From NCBI GenBank assembly GCA_034423195.1, contig DAOUIZ010000016.1, positions 1 to 29,687 on the forward strand: a stretch of DNA of 29,687 bases. Reading direction: 5' to 3'. The translations under genes were made by a program, and so were the position numbers. A model generated the notes under the pieces. The model was given only the letters and a program-made list of their open reading frames with translations, was not told the DNA's origin and searched no databases. Below, in pieces: positions 18,497 through 26,260 of this stretch (within the stretch, counting starts at the first letter, position 1; each line of letters starts with the position of its first letter). This DNA comes from CATOSK01 sp034423195 (lineage in GTDB: Bacteria > Chloroflexota > Dehalococcoidia > Lucifugimonadales > UBA3495).

Positions 18497-18883
18497 TCAA
18501 GCCCTTTCGATGGTGGCGCCGATGCCGAAGCTGCGGAGACGGTCCCGGTACAGTTCGGCGGGTTCCAGGGGACAGGTTATCACGACGGCACGTCCCTCGT
18601 TGTGGGCTTCCAGCATGATGTGGATGGCATCGGGAACCTTCAGGGAGGGCACGCTCTTGACCAGGGCAGCCACCACGTAGTCCATCCCGTTGTGGTCGTC
18701 GTTGTGCAGGATAACCGAATACGGGGGAAGAATCTCCGACAGCGAACGGCTGTCAACGCCGGTATCAGGCAGAACCGGGGATTCAGGGAGAACGCCCGAC
18801 AAACCCTGCGCCACCTGTCCCGGCGGGGCAGTTGGCCGCTTCGGCGGGCAACCATGGGATGATGTTTTCCGGTGCAGGATCAT
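18497..18883 (-). CDS. clpS: ClpS adaptor of the Clp protease
   Basis: A 128-aa protein whose last 76 residues are ClpS, the adaptor that hands N-degron substrates to ClpA/ClpC. The motif YSVILHNDDHNGMDYVV (55-71) includes Asn61 and Asp62 and a Met67 gate, which hold the substrate's N-terminal amine. His94 in LEAHNEGRAVV and the ending GIGATIERA complete the fold. The first 50 or so residues are an unstructured Pro-rich extension. ATG 18883 has no good SD, and a 15-bp tandem repeat duplicates the ATG region, so a later start such as GTG in QVAQG is possible. ClpS genes usually sit beside clpA; no Clp ATPase is in this window. It is divergent from the AlbA_2 gene. Confidence 0.88.
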   Translation of the reverse strand: MILHRKTSSHGCPPKRPTAPPGQVAQGLSGVLPESPVLPDTGVDSRSLSEILPPYSVILHNDDHNGMDYVVAALVKSVPSLKVPDAIHIMLEAHNEGRAVVITCPLEPAELYRDRLRSFGIGATIERA

Positions 18884-18901
18884 TCAATCCAGGATCATTC
18901 A
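18875..18901. repeat. Tandem 15-bp repeat at the clpS start
   Basis: CAGGATCATTCA occurs at 18875-18886 and again at 18890-18901, a period of 15 bp. On the - strand each copy carries an ATG. The first ATG opens a four-codon frame ending TGA directly before the clpS ATG (TGAATG). Confidence 0.65.
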
Positions 18902-18937
18902 GTCATCGAGGAGAAAGATAGGACGGTGCGCTGCTTG

Positions 18938-18974
18938 CTCTAAATTATTCATAGTGCGATATAGTAACTCTAAA
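18938..18974 (+). promoter_or_regulatory. Paired CTCTAAAT motifs before the AlbA_2 gene, putative operator
   Basis: CTCTAAA lies at 18938-18944 and 18968-18974, spaced exactly 30 bp, and the second copy runs into the start codon. The same heptamer occurs three more times after the gene (20397-20431). The pair may be the operator for the gene's own winged-helix domain. There is no SD, so the message could be leaderless. Confidence 0.4.
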
Positions 18975-19402
18975 TGATCCCACCGATTGAGAACTTGATG
19001 AGCATGGCTCTGGAGGCCGTGACCACCTTCCTGCTCACGGAGCCGGAGGGCCAATGGTTTGACCGGAAGAGTTCACGCATAGCGGCGCGGGACCTGGCGG
19101 ATACCCTGGTGGCCATGGCCAACGCCGAAGGCGGGATGATTGCGGTGGGCCTGCATGGCGGCGCCTACGAGGGCACCGACGACCGGGCAAACGCTCACAA
19201 CAGCTGGCGTCAGGCAGGAGTTGATTTTACAACCCCACCGGTGCCTTTCACCGTCCACCTGCTTCCTTGCATCAACCGTCGGGGAGCTGATGATCACGTG
19301 TTCGGGATTCAAGTGCTTCCGAGCCAGCAGGTACATAGTACTACCAGGGATGAAGTCCTGCTACGGGTGGGGGACGAGAATCGCAAGCTGTCTTTCGACT
19401 AG
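18974..19402 (+). CDS. AlbA_2/Schlafen-like domain, N-terminal part cut by an in-frame TAG
   Basis: This 142-codon frame is the AlbA_2 (Schlafen-like) domain that opens RecG-related ATP-binding regulators. EGQWFDRKSS and DTLVAMANAEGGMIAVGLHGG match the domain's conserved strand and glycine loop. The end, VLLRVGDENRKLSFD, stops at TAG 19400-19402. The reading frame continues without shift into RLELRYDRGDTGFE and the rest of the protein at 19406-20389. Related proteins usually have Gln or Glu at this point, so CAG to TAG is the simplest explanation. Read through, the protein would be 471 aa, a normal length. The start ATG 18974 overlaps a CTCTAAA motif and lacks an SD. It is probably a recent nonsense mutation, a sequencing error or a readthrough codon. 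Confidence 0.7.
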   Translation: MIPPIENLMSMALEAVTTFLLTEPEGQWFDRKSSRIAARDLADTLVAMANAEGGMIAVGLHGGAYEGTDDRANAHNSWRQAGVDFTTPPVPFTVHLLPCINRRGADDHVFGIQVLPSQQVHSTTRDEVLLRVGDENRKLSFD

Positions 19403-19405
19403 AGG

Positions 19406-20389
19406 TTGGAGCTGCGATATGACCGGGGGGACACTGGCTTTGAAAGGACTCCGGCGGGAAACTACGGGAGCGCCGGTCTGGACCCGGATGCGGTGGCCGA
19501 TTATGGAGACAGATTGGGCCATCCCAACCCGTGGCGACTGCTGAAGGCGCGGGGCCTGGTTGATGATGACGGCGCTCCCTTTGCCGCCGGACAACTGCTC
19601 TTCGGAGTGGAACCCCAGGCGGCTTACCCGGAGGCATACGTCCGGGTCGTCCGGTACTCCGGGAGGGAGCGGAGTCTTGGCCCGGCGCAAAACCTGGTGA
19701 GCGACGTTCGCTGCGAGGGCTGGCTGCCCCAGCAGATCGACGCGGCCCGGGAAGCGATGCGGCAGGCCATGCCCAAGCGGAGGCTGCTGGGACCAGACGG
19801 CAGGTTTGGCTGGTTTGACATCGTGCCGGAAGAAGTGTGGCTGGAGGGTCTGGTTAACGCGGTCATCGACCGGGCATACAGCAACTTCGGCGATCACATC
19901 CGGCTGGAAGTTTTCGACGACCACGTGGAAATTTCCAGTCCCGGCCGGTTCCCCGGAATAACCGCGCTGGGCGACTCGATGGAGGTCCGCCGCTTCGCCC
20001 GCAATCCCAGGATTGCCAGGGTGATGTCCGACCTTTCCTACGGTCAAGAGCTGGGCGAGGGCCTCCGGCGGATGGTGTCGGTGATGGAAGCGACGGGACG
20101 GGAGAGGCCGATTGTGCACCAGGGGTCGGGAGGCGTCTCGGTGACGCTGGTGGGAAGAGTGGTCGGAGCGGGCGAACTGGCCGGGCTGGCGGCGCCCGCC
20201 AGGGAACTCTTCCGTCAGTTGGCTTTGGTTAGCCGGTCGGGCACCGGGGAACTGGTCCGCTCCAGCGGGTACTCGCGCCCCATCGTGCTGCGTCACCTGC
20301 GGCTGCTGGAGTCCGGGGGACTGATCAGCCGGGTGGGAAACAGCCCCACCGACCCGCGGGCCTATTGGACGGCGGAACCATCTCTGTGA
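19406..20389 (+). CDS. RecG-like ATP-binding and winged-helix part of the AlbA_2 protein, after the TAG
   Basis: This part continues in frame after the TAG at 19400-19402 and carries the rest of the AlbA_2/RecG-like family protein. It has a GHKL-like ATPase segment, LVNAVIDRAYSNFGDHIRLEV followed by DDHVEISSPGRFPG, then RNPRIARVM and GEGLRRM. It finishes with a winged-helix domain, SGTGELVRSSGYSRPIVLRHLRLLESGGLISRVG, typical of DNA-binding regulators. If translated alone it would start at TTG 19406, with no convincing SD. Codon use is normal and no other damage is visible, so the interruption is recent or tolerated. The gene ends just before a set of TACTCTAAAC repeats. A DNA-binding autoregulator is a reasonable guess, not a shown function. 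Confidence 0.75.
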   Translation: MELRYDRGDTGFERTPAGNYGSAGLDPDAVADYGDRLGHPNPWRLLKARGLVDDDGAPFAAGQLLFGVEPQAAYPEAYVRVVRYSGRERSLGPAQNLVSDVRCEGWLPQQIDAAREAMRQAMPKRRLLGPDGRFGWFDIVPEEVWLEGLVNAVIDRAYSNFGDHIRLEVFDDHVEISSPGRFPGITALGDSMEVRRFARNPRIARVMSDLSYGQELGEGLRRMVSVMEATGRERPIVHQGSGGVSVTLVGRVVGAGELAGLAAPARELFRQLALVSRSGTGELVRSSGYSRPIVLRHLRLLESGGLISRVGNSPTDPRAYWTAEPSL

Positions 20390-20396
20390 ACCAGTC

Positions 20397-20431
20397 TACT
20401 CTAAACTACTCTAAACAAAAAGTTTAGAGTA
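20397..20431 (+). repeat. Two direct and one inverted TACTCTAAAC unit, putative operator or hairpin
   Basis: TACTCTAAAC occurs twice back to back (20397-20406 and 20407-20416), then AAAAA, then its exact reverse complement GTTTAGAGTA (20422-20431). The last two form a perfect 10-bp AT-rich hairpin. There is no U-tract, so it is a poor terminator. The core is shared with the motifs upstream of the same gene. Confidence 0.65.
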
Positions 20432-20528
20432 CCTTTACAGTTCGCCGCCGGCCCGTGGGAACTGTTGCGGGGATTGCCGCTCCCATTGCCCCTTTCTCCA
20501 CCGGCGCAATCCTCCCGAGCACTCCGCC

Positions 20529-22199
20529 CTAGAGCGACCCGTCAATCACAATGTCCAGGAGCGCCGGCTTGCCGGATGCAACAGCCCGTTCCACCGCCGG
20601 CCTGATTTCCTCCGGGTGGGCGATTCGCTCCCCGTGGACTCCCATGCTGTTGGCGATGGAGGCCATGTCGAAGGGAGTGCCGAAGTCGGAGTAGAGCAGC
20701 TTTCCGCCGGAGGTCTCCGGCAGCTCCAGCACGTCCTTCTGGTAGATGTTGAAGTTGACCTTCAGCACCCGGTACATCCCGTTGTTGCAGATGCAGAAGA
20801 CGCAAGGAATGTTGTCGTTGGCGGCGGTCCACAGCCCCTGTACGGTCATCATCGCGCTGCCGTCGCCGATGATTCCAAAGACCGGCCGCTCGGGATTGGC
20901 GACCTGCGTGCCCATCGTCGCCCCGATGCCACCCCCGATGGCCTGCCCCCGGACCCCGCGTAGGTCGCCCCGCCGGTCCGCCTGGAAATAGTGCCGCATG
21001 GCGCCCCGGTTGCTGATGGTATCGTCAACGACGATGGCGTTGTCCGGGACCGCTTCTGCCAGTTCGTGCATCATCCGGGCCGGCGTCATGGGAGTGTGGT
21101 CCCACTTTTCCGCGGCGGCGGCCTCGAAGGCCTCCCGGTTGGCTCTTTTCTCCTCAGCGACGGCCCGGCGTCGTCTGTCAATTTCGTCCCGGTCCCCCGG
21201 GGACAACCGCTCCCTCACCGCCGCGATCAAATCGGAGAGGGCCAGGGCGCAGTGTCCGACGATCCCTACGTCGGTGGGCTCCGTCTTGCCGGCCCGGCCC
21301 GGGATGGGGTCAATGTGTACCAGCTTCGTCTCTGGCTTCAGCACCGGATCGCCCCAGTAGAACAACTCCTCGATGGCGTCCAACCCCACCGCCAGCACCA
21401 GGTCCACGTCCTGCAGGACGGCCCGGTCCCGCGCCACCCGGAGGGAGTGATTGCCCATGAACTGGGGATGGCGGGTCGGGAAAGCCGCCTCGGCCCCCCG
21501 GTGCTGGTAGACCGGCAGGCCCAGCAGCTCCGCCAGCTCCACGGCCAGGTCGTTGGCGCCGTCGTCCGAGGCCCGGTCGCCGAGCATCAGCATGGGACGG
21601 CTGGCTTCCAGGAGCAGTTCAGCGGCCTTCTCGATGCCCTCCACGCTGGGACGGACGGCGTCGTAGCTGGGCCTGGAGCCGATTATGTCCATCGGGGCCG
21701 TGCCTTCCAGGGCATTCGAGGTGAAACCGACGTACACCGGCCCCCGGGGATGGCTGTTGGCTTCGTTGAAGGCGCGGCGGATAGCCTGGGGAATCTGGTC
21801 CGGGTAGGTCAGTTCGACTGCCCACTTGGTAACCGGCCGCACCATTTCGGCCAGGTCGGTCTTGTTCTCGGAAATTTTCCTGACGTCGTAGTTCGCGGAG
21901 GTGACGACCATCGGGGTGCCGGTATTCAGGGCGTCCAGCATCAGGCAGATGCCGTTGGCCAGCCCGCTGTCCACGTGTAGGCTGACGAAGGAGGCAGCCC
22001 CGGTCGCGCGGGCGTAGGACTCGCCCATCCCAACGGCGATGCTCTCCTGGAGGGCCAGGTAGTATCGGAACTCGGGATAGTCTCCCAGCAGGTCGATGAT
22101 AGGCCCTTCGCTGGTGCCGGGGTTGCCGAATATGCACCTGACGCCCTCGGCTTTGAGCATCTCCAGCAGGGCCTGTTTTCCGGTCATTACTTGGGGCAT
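20529..22199 (-). CDS. Thiamine diphosphate-dependent enzyme, benzoylformate decarboxylase/acetolactate synthase-like
   Basis: A 556-aa ThDP enzyme with an intact active site. The N-terminal PYR domain has GNPGTSEGPIIDLL and the catalytic Glu52 in ALQESIAVGMGESYAR. The middle domain spans about 190-340, and the PP domain has the metal-binding GDG (445-447) and NN (472-473) separated by the normal distance. The overall look, including GNPGTSE at the start, is close to benzoylformate decarboxylase-like enzymes, which decarboxylate a 2-oxoacid, or ligate the resulting aldehyde. It starts at ATG 22199 with GGAGGG 6 nt upstream. It stands alone on its strand. It differs from the paralogue at 15910-17571, which lacks the canonical residues. 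The substrate is not known. Confidence 0.92.
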   Translation of the reverse strand: MPQVMTGKQALLEMLKAEGVRCIFGNPGTSEGPIIDLLGDYPEFRYYLALQESIAVGMGESYARATGAASFVSLHVDSGLANGICLMLDALNTGTPMVVTSANYDVRKISENKTDLAEMVRPVTKWAVELTYPDQIPQAIRRAFNEANSHPRGPVYVGFTSNALEGTAPMDIIGSRPSYDAVRPSVEGIEKAAELLLEASRPMLMLGDRASDDGANDLAVELAELLGLPVYQHRGAEAAFPTRHPQFMGNHSLRVARDRAVLQDVDLVLAVGLDAIEELFYWGDPVLKPETKLVHIDPIPGRAGKTEPTDVGIVGHCALALSDLIAAVRERLSPGDRDEIDRRRRAVAEEKRANREAFEAAAAEKWDHTPMTPARMMHELAEAVPDNAIVVDDTISNRGAMRHYFQADRRGDLRGVRGQAIGGGIGATMGTQVANPERPVFGIIGDGSAMMTVQGLWTAANDNIPCVFCICNNGMYRVLKVNFNIYQKDVLELPETSGGKLLYSDFGTPFDMASIANSMGVHGERIAHPEEIRPAVERAVASGKPALLDIVIDGSL

Positions 22200-22470
22200 G
22201 GGTCCCTCCGTCTGTGAACATGGCGGCGGCTCGGAAACCGACGTTCCGGCGGCGTCCCGTATTTATAACATCGCCGGGGTTTCCTGCCCAGCGCCGGTAG
22301 AGGCAGCAGCCGGGGAGCATGACGCCACGGCTCCGCCCACTCCTCGAATACCGCCCGCCTGACTTTTTGATATGCTATATGGGCACACTATGCCGCCACC
22401 GATGGATTCGCTGGGTTGGCCCAAGGGGCCGGAAACCGCCTCACAGTCCGGTTTCCAGGAAAGGTAAGGA

Positions 22471-22905
22471 ATGGAACCTAGAGAGATCATCATCTCAACC
22501 CCTCTTCTGGACAGCGTCATTCTGAACGAGTCCGAGTTGGCCCCCGATGCCGACGAATTTGCCGCCCGGGCGGGGATGGTGAAATTTCCGGAAGAGGTCA
22601 CCGTGGAGTCGGCTCGGGAGGTGAGCCGGATCCTGCGCACCGACATCCGGGGGCACCAGATGGTGATTTTCGACCTGTCGGAAACCCAGCATTTGGATGA
22701 TTCGGCGGCCATAATCATCAGCGAGCTGGTCGGCCTGGCCACCCGCCGGCTGCCCCATCAGGTGATTGTCTGCGGCCTGTCCGGCGAAGTGGAAAAATCA
22801 ATGAACAACCACGGGGAGTGGGACCGCCTTGCCAGGGACAATTTCGTTGCGGACCTGGACGCCGCGAAGAAACGGGCTCGGGACATTCTCCTCGAACTGG
22901 ATTAA
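22471..22905 (+). CDS. Stand-alone STAS domain protein
   Basis: A 144-aa protein with a single STAS domain, the fold of anti-anti-sigma factors and the cytoplasmic tail of SulP anion transporters. MVIFDLSETQHLDDSAAIIISELVG (64-88) is the STAS core; Ser78 is at the place where SpoIIAA-like proteins are phosphorylated. The 45-residue N-terminal region is longer than in a minimal SpoIIAA and resembles a SulP C-terminal tail. No transporter gene is attached. ATG 22471 has AAGGTAAGGA immediately upstream, a good start. No anti-sigma kinase or sigma factor lies nearby, so its partner is unknown. It could be a partner-switching regulator or a leftover SulP tail. Confidence 0.75.
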   Translation: MEPREIIISTPLLDSVILNESELAPDADEFAARAGMVKFPEEVTVESAREVSRILRTDIRGHQMVIFDLSETQHLDDSAAIIISELVGLATRRLPHQVIVCGLSGEVEKSMNNHGEWDRLARDNFVADLDAAKKRARDILLELD

Positions 22906-22936
22906 ACGGGACCGGCCGGGCCCTTCCAACCCCGCA

Positions 22937-22970
22937 AAGTAAAAGGGCCGCTCCTGTAAAAGCGACCCTC
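22937..22970 (-). terminator. Terminator after the GMC oxidoreductase gene
   Basis: On the - strand AGGGTCGCT (22969-22961) pairs with AGCGGCCCT (22952-22944) with one mismatch and an 8-nt loop, followed by TTTTACTTTG. It lies 27 bp after the GMC stop codon and faces the end of the STAS gene, for which it has no U-tract. Confidence 0.7.
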
Positions 22971-22996
22971 TCCTCACTCAGTCAGGGAAACTGGCA

Positions 22997-24544
22997 TCAG
23001 CGCCCTTCCTTGATGAAGTCCGCGAGTTTCTCCCCAATCATTATCGTGGTGGCGTTGGTGTTGGCCCGGATGCAGTCCGGCATCACCGAGGCGTCGGCGA
23101 CCCGGAGGCCCTGCACTCCCCTCACCTTCAGGTACTGGTCCACAACGGCCATGGGGTCCGAGTCGGGGCCCATCTTGCAGGTGCCGGAAACGTGGTGGGA
23201 CGTGCCCGAGTTGCGCCGCAGCCAATCGTCCAGCAATTCGTCCGATTCCAGCTCCTCGTCGGTCGGCATCAGCCGCTCCAGCAGGACGTCCGAGAATGAA
23301 GAATGCTCGGCGATGCGGACACCGAGGCGGATAGCCTCCCGCATCCGGCGCAGGTCCTCCTCTTCCTGGTAGTAGTTATAGTCCAGCCTGGGCTGCACGT
23401 GGGGGTCGGTGGACTGGAGAGTCAACTTTCCCTGGCCCAGGGCCAGCTGCAGACTGGCGCTCATTCCGATGTAATTCACGTCCTCGTCCACCACTACCTG
23501 GGCCGGACGGTGTTCGCTGGTCATCAACATGGGACTCAGCTGCATGTCGTTGCGCAGGTCCGATCCTTCCACCGTGTACCGCAAGCCGACCTGGATCACC
23601 GGCGCCTGGACATCGGGCCGCTCCCCAGTGGCGTGGTAGATGACGGCAGCCGAGGGATGGTCGCGCAGGTTTTGCCCCACGCCGGGAAGGTCCTGGACCA
23701 CCTCAATTCCCAGGCTGCGGAGGTGCTCCGCAGGGCCGATGCCGGAGAGCATGAGCAGCTGAGGCGAAGCGATTGCCCCGCTGCTAACGATAATCTCGTC
23801 CCCCTCGACGGTGAATACCTCGCCGCCGCTTTCCGCTTCCACGCCTGTGGCCCGCTGGCCTTGGAACAGGATGCGGCGGGCGGTCACGTTCCCACGGATA
23901 GTCAGGTTGAGGCGGTGTCGGGCAATGTCCAGGTAGTTGATGGCCATGCTCATCCGCACGCCGTCGATGGTGTTGCGGGCCCGGGGCGAGACGCCGGTGG
24001 ACTCCGGGTGGTTCTGGTCCTCGCTGACCGGGAAGCCCTCGGCCACGCAGGCCTGCTCGAAAGCCAAGGCATGGGGCATCCACTCGCTGCGCGGCGAGCG
24101 GCGCACCGGCACCGGCCCGGTGGTGCCGTGAAAGTCGTCGCCGCCAAAGTCCAGGTCCGTCTCCAGCCTGTTGAAGTAGGGCAGCACCTGGGTAAACCCC
24201 CACTCGTCGTTGCCCCACTCCGCCCAGCGGTCGTAGTCCTCGGGTATCCCCCGGAAGAGGACCTGCCCGTTGACCGCGCTGGAGCCGCCGGTGGCCTTGC
24301 CCCGGGGAATGACCAGATCGGGCTGCTCCGGGGTTAGCTGGGCGGTGTATCCCCAGTTGTGGGGGCCATAGGCGGAAAGCCAAACGTTGTTCCCCAGCTT
24401 CAGGTCTTCGGGCAGCCGCTCAAAATCCGGGTAGTCCGGTCCGGCTTCCAGCAGCAGTACCGACCGGTCCGGGTCTTCTGACAGCCGGCTGGCGATGGTG
24501 CATCCGGCGGAGCCGCCGCCGACCACGATGTAGTCGTACTTCAT
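22997..24544 (-). CDS. GMC family FAD-dependent oxidoreductase (choline dehydrogenase-like)
   Basis: A 515-aa glucose-methanol-choline oxidoreductase, which oxidises an alcohol with a bound FAD. The FAD-binding Rossmann motif VVGGGSAG is at 7-14, with LLLEAGPD at the second strand. GMC signature 1 is visible in GKATGGSSAVNGQVLFRG, and signature 2 in SSGAIASPQLLMLSGIGP. The C-terminal active site has His450/His451 in GTSHHVSGTCKMG and Asn497 in NTNATTIMIGEK. No signal peptide is seen, so it is probably cytoplasmic. ATG 24544 has GGAGGAG 7 nt upstream. It is a single-gene unit ending at a terminator at 22937-22970. The substrate cannot be told from sequence. Confidence 0.94.
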   Translation of the reverse strand: MKYDYIVVGGGSAGCTIASRLSEDPDRSVLLLEAGPDYPDFERLPEDLKLGNNVWLSAYGPHNWGYTAQLTPEQPDLVIPRGKATGGSSAVNGQVLFRGIPEDYDRWAEWGNDEWGFTQVLPYFNRLETDLDFGGDDFHGTTGPVPVRRSPRSEWMPHALAFEQACVAEGFPVSEDQNHPESTGVSPRARNTIDGVRMSMAINYLDIARHRLNLTIRGNVTARRILFQGQRATGVEAESGGEVFTVEGDEIIVSSGAIASPQLLMLSGIGPAEHLRSLGIEVVQDLPGVGQNLRDHPSAAVIYHATGERPDVQAPVIQVGLRYTVEGSDLRNDMQLSPMLMTSEHRPAQVVVDEDVNYIGMSASLQLALGQGKLTLQSTDPHVQPRLDYNYYQEEEDLRRMREAIRLGVRIAEHSSFSDVLLERLMPTDEELESDELLDDWLRRNSGTSHHVSGTCKMGPDSDPMAVVDQYLKVRGVQGLRVADASVMPDCIRANTNATTIMIGEKLADFIKEGR

Positions 24545-24617
24545 GACTCACTCCTCCATTTCGGGGGCCTTGTCATACCTGTGCCCCGCCGGGGGATTAT
24601 AACCCCCTCAACCCCGG

Positions 24618-24695
24618 AAGGCGGGAAAACAGGACCGGCCCTCTGCTGTCCCCCGGCCAGGCGTTCCTAGTGTACCGGGGACAGCAGAGGGCCGG
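24618..24695 (-). terminator. 19-bp perfect inverted repeat after the CDF gene, probable terminator
   Basis: CCGGCCCTCTGCTGTCCCC (24635-24653) and its exact reverse complement (24677-24695) are separated by 23 nt. On the - strand the stem is followed by GTCCTGTTTTCC. It lies 41 bp after the stop codon of the CDF gene and can end its transcript. The stem is unusually long for a plain terminator. Confidence 0.6.
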
Positions 24696-24735
24696 CGGGC
24701 GGGATGGCAGACGCGGGCCGGATCTGTTTCCGCCG

Positions 24736-25875
24736 TCAGTCGTCAGCGGTGACTGCGAACAGGTGCTCCACATGATGGTTTTCCTGGTCGCAATCGGCGG
24801 CGGAACGCTCCAGTTGCAGGGTCAGATGCGTGAGGCCGAACCGCTTGGCGATGGCCCGTAGCCTGAGCAGCAGCTCGTCCTCGCCCCCGGAATAGGTCGG
24901 GTCGATGAGCACATGAGCGGTGAAGGCGTTATAGCCCGAGGTGATGGTCCAGGCATGGACGTCGTGGACCAGCGTGACGCCCGGCACTTCCTCCATCTCG
25001 TTGCAGAGATCGAAGATGTCCACGTTGTCCGGCGTGCCTTCCAGCAGCACCTTGAACACGCCCATGAACAGTCCCCAGGAAACCTTGAGGATGAGGAGGG
25101 CGATCAGGACGCTTAGGATGGGGTCGACGATGACCCAGTTGAAGTCCGGCAGGAAGCGCGGTCCGAAGACGATCAGCGCCCCGGACAGGATGACGCCGAC
25201 CGAACCGAACAGGTCGGCCATCACATGCTGGAAGGCCCCTTCCACGTTCAGGCTCTCCCCGGCCGCCCGGTGCAGCACCCAAGCCGCCGCGATGTTCACA
25301 AGCAGTCCAATGATGCCGACGGTGAACAGAAGGGGGCCTTCCACCTCCGGCGGCTCGGCGAAGCGGTGGTAGGCCTCTAGGAATATCCAGCCCGCAATCA
25401 GCCACAGGCTCAGGGTGTTGACCAGCGCCGCCAATACCTCCGTCCGGTGAAACCCGAAGGTTGAGCCGGCGGAAGCTGGACGGTTGGAAAGCCACATCGC
25501 GAACAACGCCAGGACGATGGCCGCGGCGTCGGTAAGCATGTGGGCCGCGTCAGCTAGGAGGGCCAGGCTGCCCGAGAGGATGCCTCCCACCACCTCGACG
25601 AACATGAAGGTTCCGATCAGGCACAGCGCGATAACCAGGCTGCGCTTGCTGGCTCCCCGCAGGTCGTGGGCATGGTCGTGGTGGTCATGACCATGATGAC
25701 CGTGGCCATGGTCATCATGTCCGTGATCGTCTTGGTCATGTCCTTCGTGACCGTGGCCGTGGTCTTCATGGGCGTGGGCGCCGTGATCATGTCCCTCATG
25801 AGCGTGGGCCTCGTGGCCGTGCTCCCCGTGGTCGTGCCCCTCGTGGTCGTGCCCGTGGCCATGTTGAGTTGTCAC
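24736..25875 (-). CDS. Cation diffusion facilitator (zinc/cobalt exporter) with long His-rich tail
   Basis: A CDF (CzcD/ZitB-type) proton-metal antiporter of about 379 aa that exports Zn2+, Co2+ or similar ions across the inner membrane. GTG 25875 is chosen because TAAGGA sits 7 nt upstream; the longer frame begins at 25914 without a good SD. The first 70 residues contain about 29 His in HGH/HDH repeats, a metal-sensing or buffering tail. Six membrane spans follow, with the transport-site motifs HMLTD in span 2 and HVMAD in span 5 (HxxxD twice). A C-terminal cytoplasmic metal-binding domain carries HDVHAWTITSG. The upstream neighbour is a His/Cys-rich protein on the same strand. Zinc is the most likely ion; cobalt is possible. 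Confidence 0.93.
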   Translation of the reverse strand: MTTQHGHGHDHEGHDHGEHGHEAHAHEGHDHGAHAHEDHGHGHEGHDQDDHGHDDHGHGHHGHDHHDHAHDLRGASKRSLVIALCLIGTFMFVEVVGGILSGSLALLADAAHMLTDAAAIVLALFAMWLSNRPASAGSTFGFHRTEVLAALVNTLSLWLIAGWIFLEAYHRFAEPPEVEGPLLFTVGIIGLLVNIAAAWVLHRAAGESLNVEGAFQHVMADLFGSVGVILSGALIVFGPRFLPDFNWVIVDPILSVLIALLILKVSWGLFMGVFKVLLEGTPDNVDIFDLCNEMEEVPGVTLVHDVHAWTITSGYNAFTAHVLIDPTYSGGEDELLLRLRAIAKRFGLTHLTLQLERSAADCDQENHHVEHLFAVTADD

Positions 25876-25934
25876 AACGGTATCCTTACCCCAATAACGA
25901 AGGCGGCTCCCCATCTGGGACGGGGCGCCGCCGG

Positions 25935-25943
25935 ATTATACCA
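25935..25943 (-). promoter_or_regulatory. Extended -10 promoter before the CDF gene
   Basis: On the - strand TGGTATAAT (25943-25935) is a perfect extended -10 element. No good -35 is found 16-18 bp upstream. It lies 60 bp before the chosen start and would let the CDF gene be transcribed independently of the His/Cys-rich gene. Confidence 0.5.
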
Positions 25944-25989
25944 TTGGCCTTTTGTTGAGCCTTGATGAGCAACCCGTGTCGGTGCTCCG

Positions 25990-26229
25990 CTATGCAGCGT
26001 GGGCCGCGTGGTGGGGATCGGCTTCGGCGGCGCAGTGCTCCCCGCCGTGGGTGTGGCAGTGGTCCGCCCCGTGTTCGTCCAACTGCTCGGCTCCGCCGAT
26101 GGCCGAGCAGGCAGCGTCGCCGTGGACGTGGCAGTGACCGGACCCATGCTCATGGCAGTGCTGGCCGCCGTGTTCGTGGCAGTGTTCGCCCTCGTGCTGG
26201 TGGCAATGGTCTCCGCTGTGGGTTGTCAT
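25990..26229 (-). CDS. Small His/Cys octarepeat protein, putative metal buffer
   Basis: A 79-aa protein built from eight-residue repeats of the form HCHxHxG-: Cys falls at 9, 17, 25, 33 and 41, then at 58 and 66. More than a quarter of the residues are His or Cys, and there is no hydrophobic segment or signal peptide. It should bind several thiophilic or borderline metals such as Zn2+, Cu+ or Co2+, in the manner of a metallothionein or metallochaperone. ATG 26229 has an excellent GAGGAGG 7 nt upstream, which supports a real gene despite the low complexity. It lies about 114 bp upstream of the CDF exporter on the same strand. The gene does not belong to a family I recognise, and the metal is inferred. 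Confidence 0.75.
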   Translation of the reverse strand: MTTHSGDHCHQHEGEHCHEHGGQHCHEHGSGHCHVHGDAACSAIGGAEQLDEHGADHCHTHGGEHCAAEADPHHAAHAA

Positions 26230-26260
26230 TGTGTGGCCTCCTCAAAACCATGTATGCGAT

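Noticed and set aside
25670..25870. Possible CRISPR or tandem repeat array
   Set aside because: The periodicity is the DNA of the His-rich tail of the CDF exporter (repeated GGCCATG/CATGACC codons); there are no regular repeat-spacer units.
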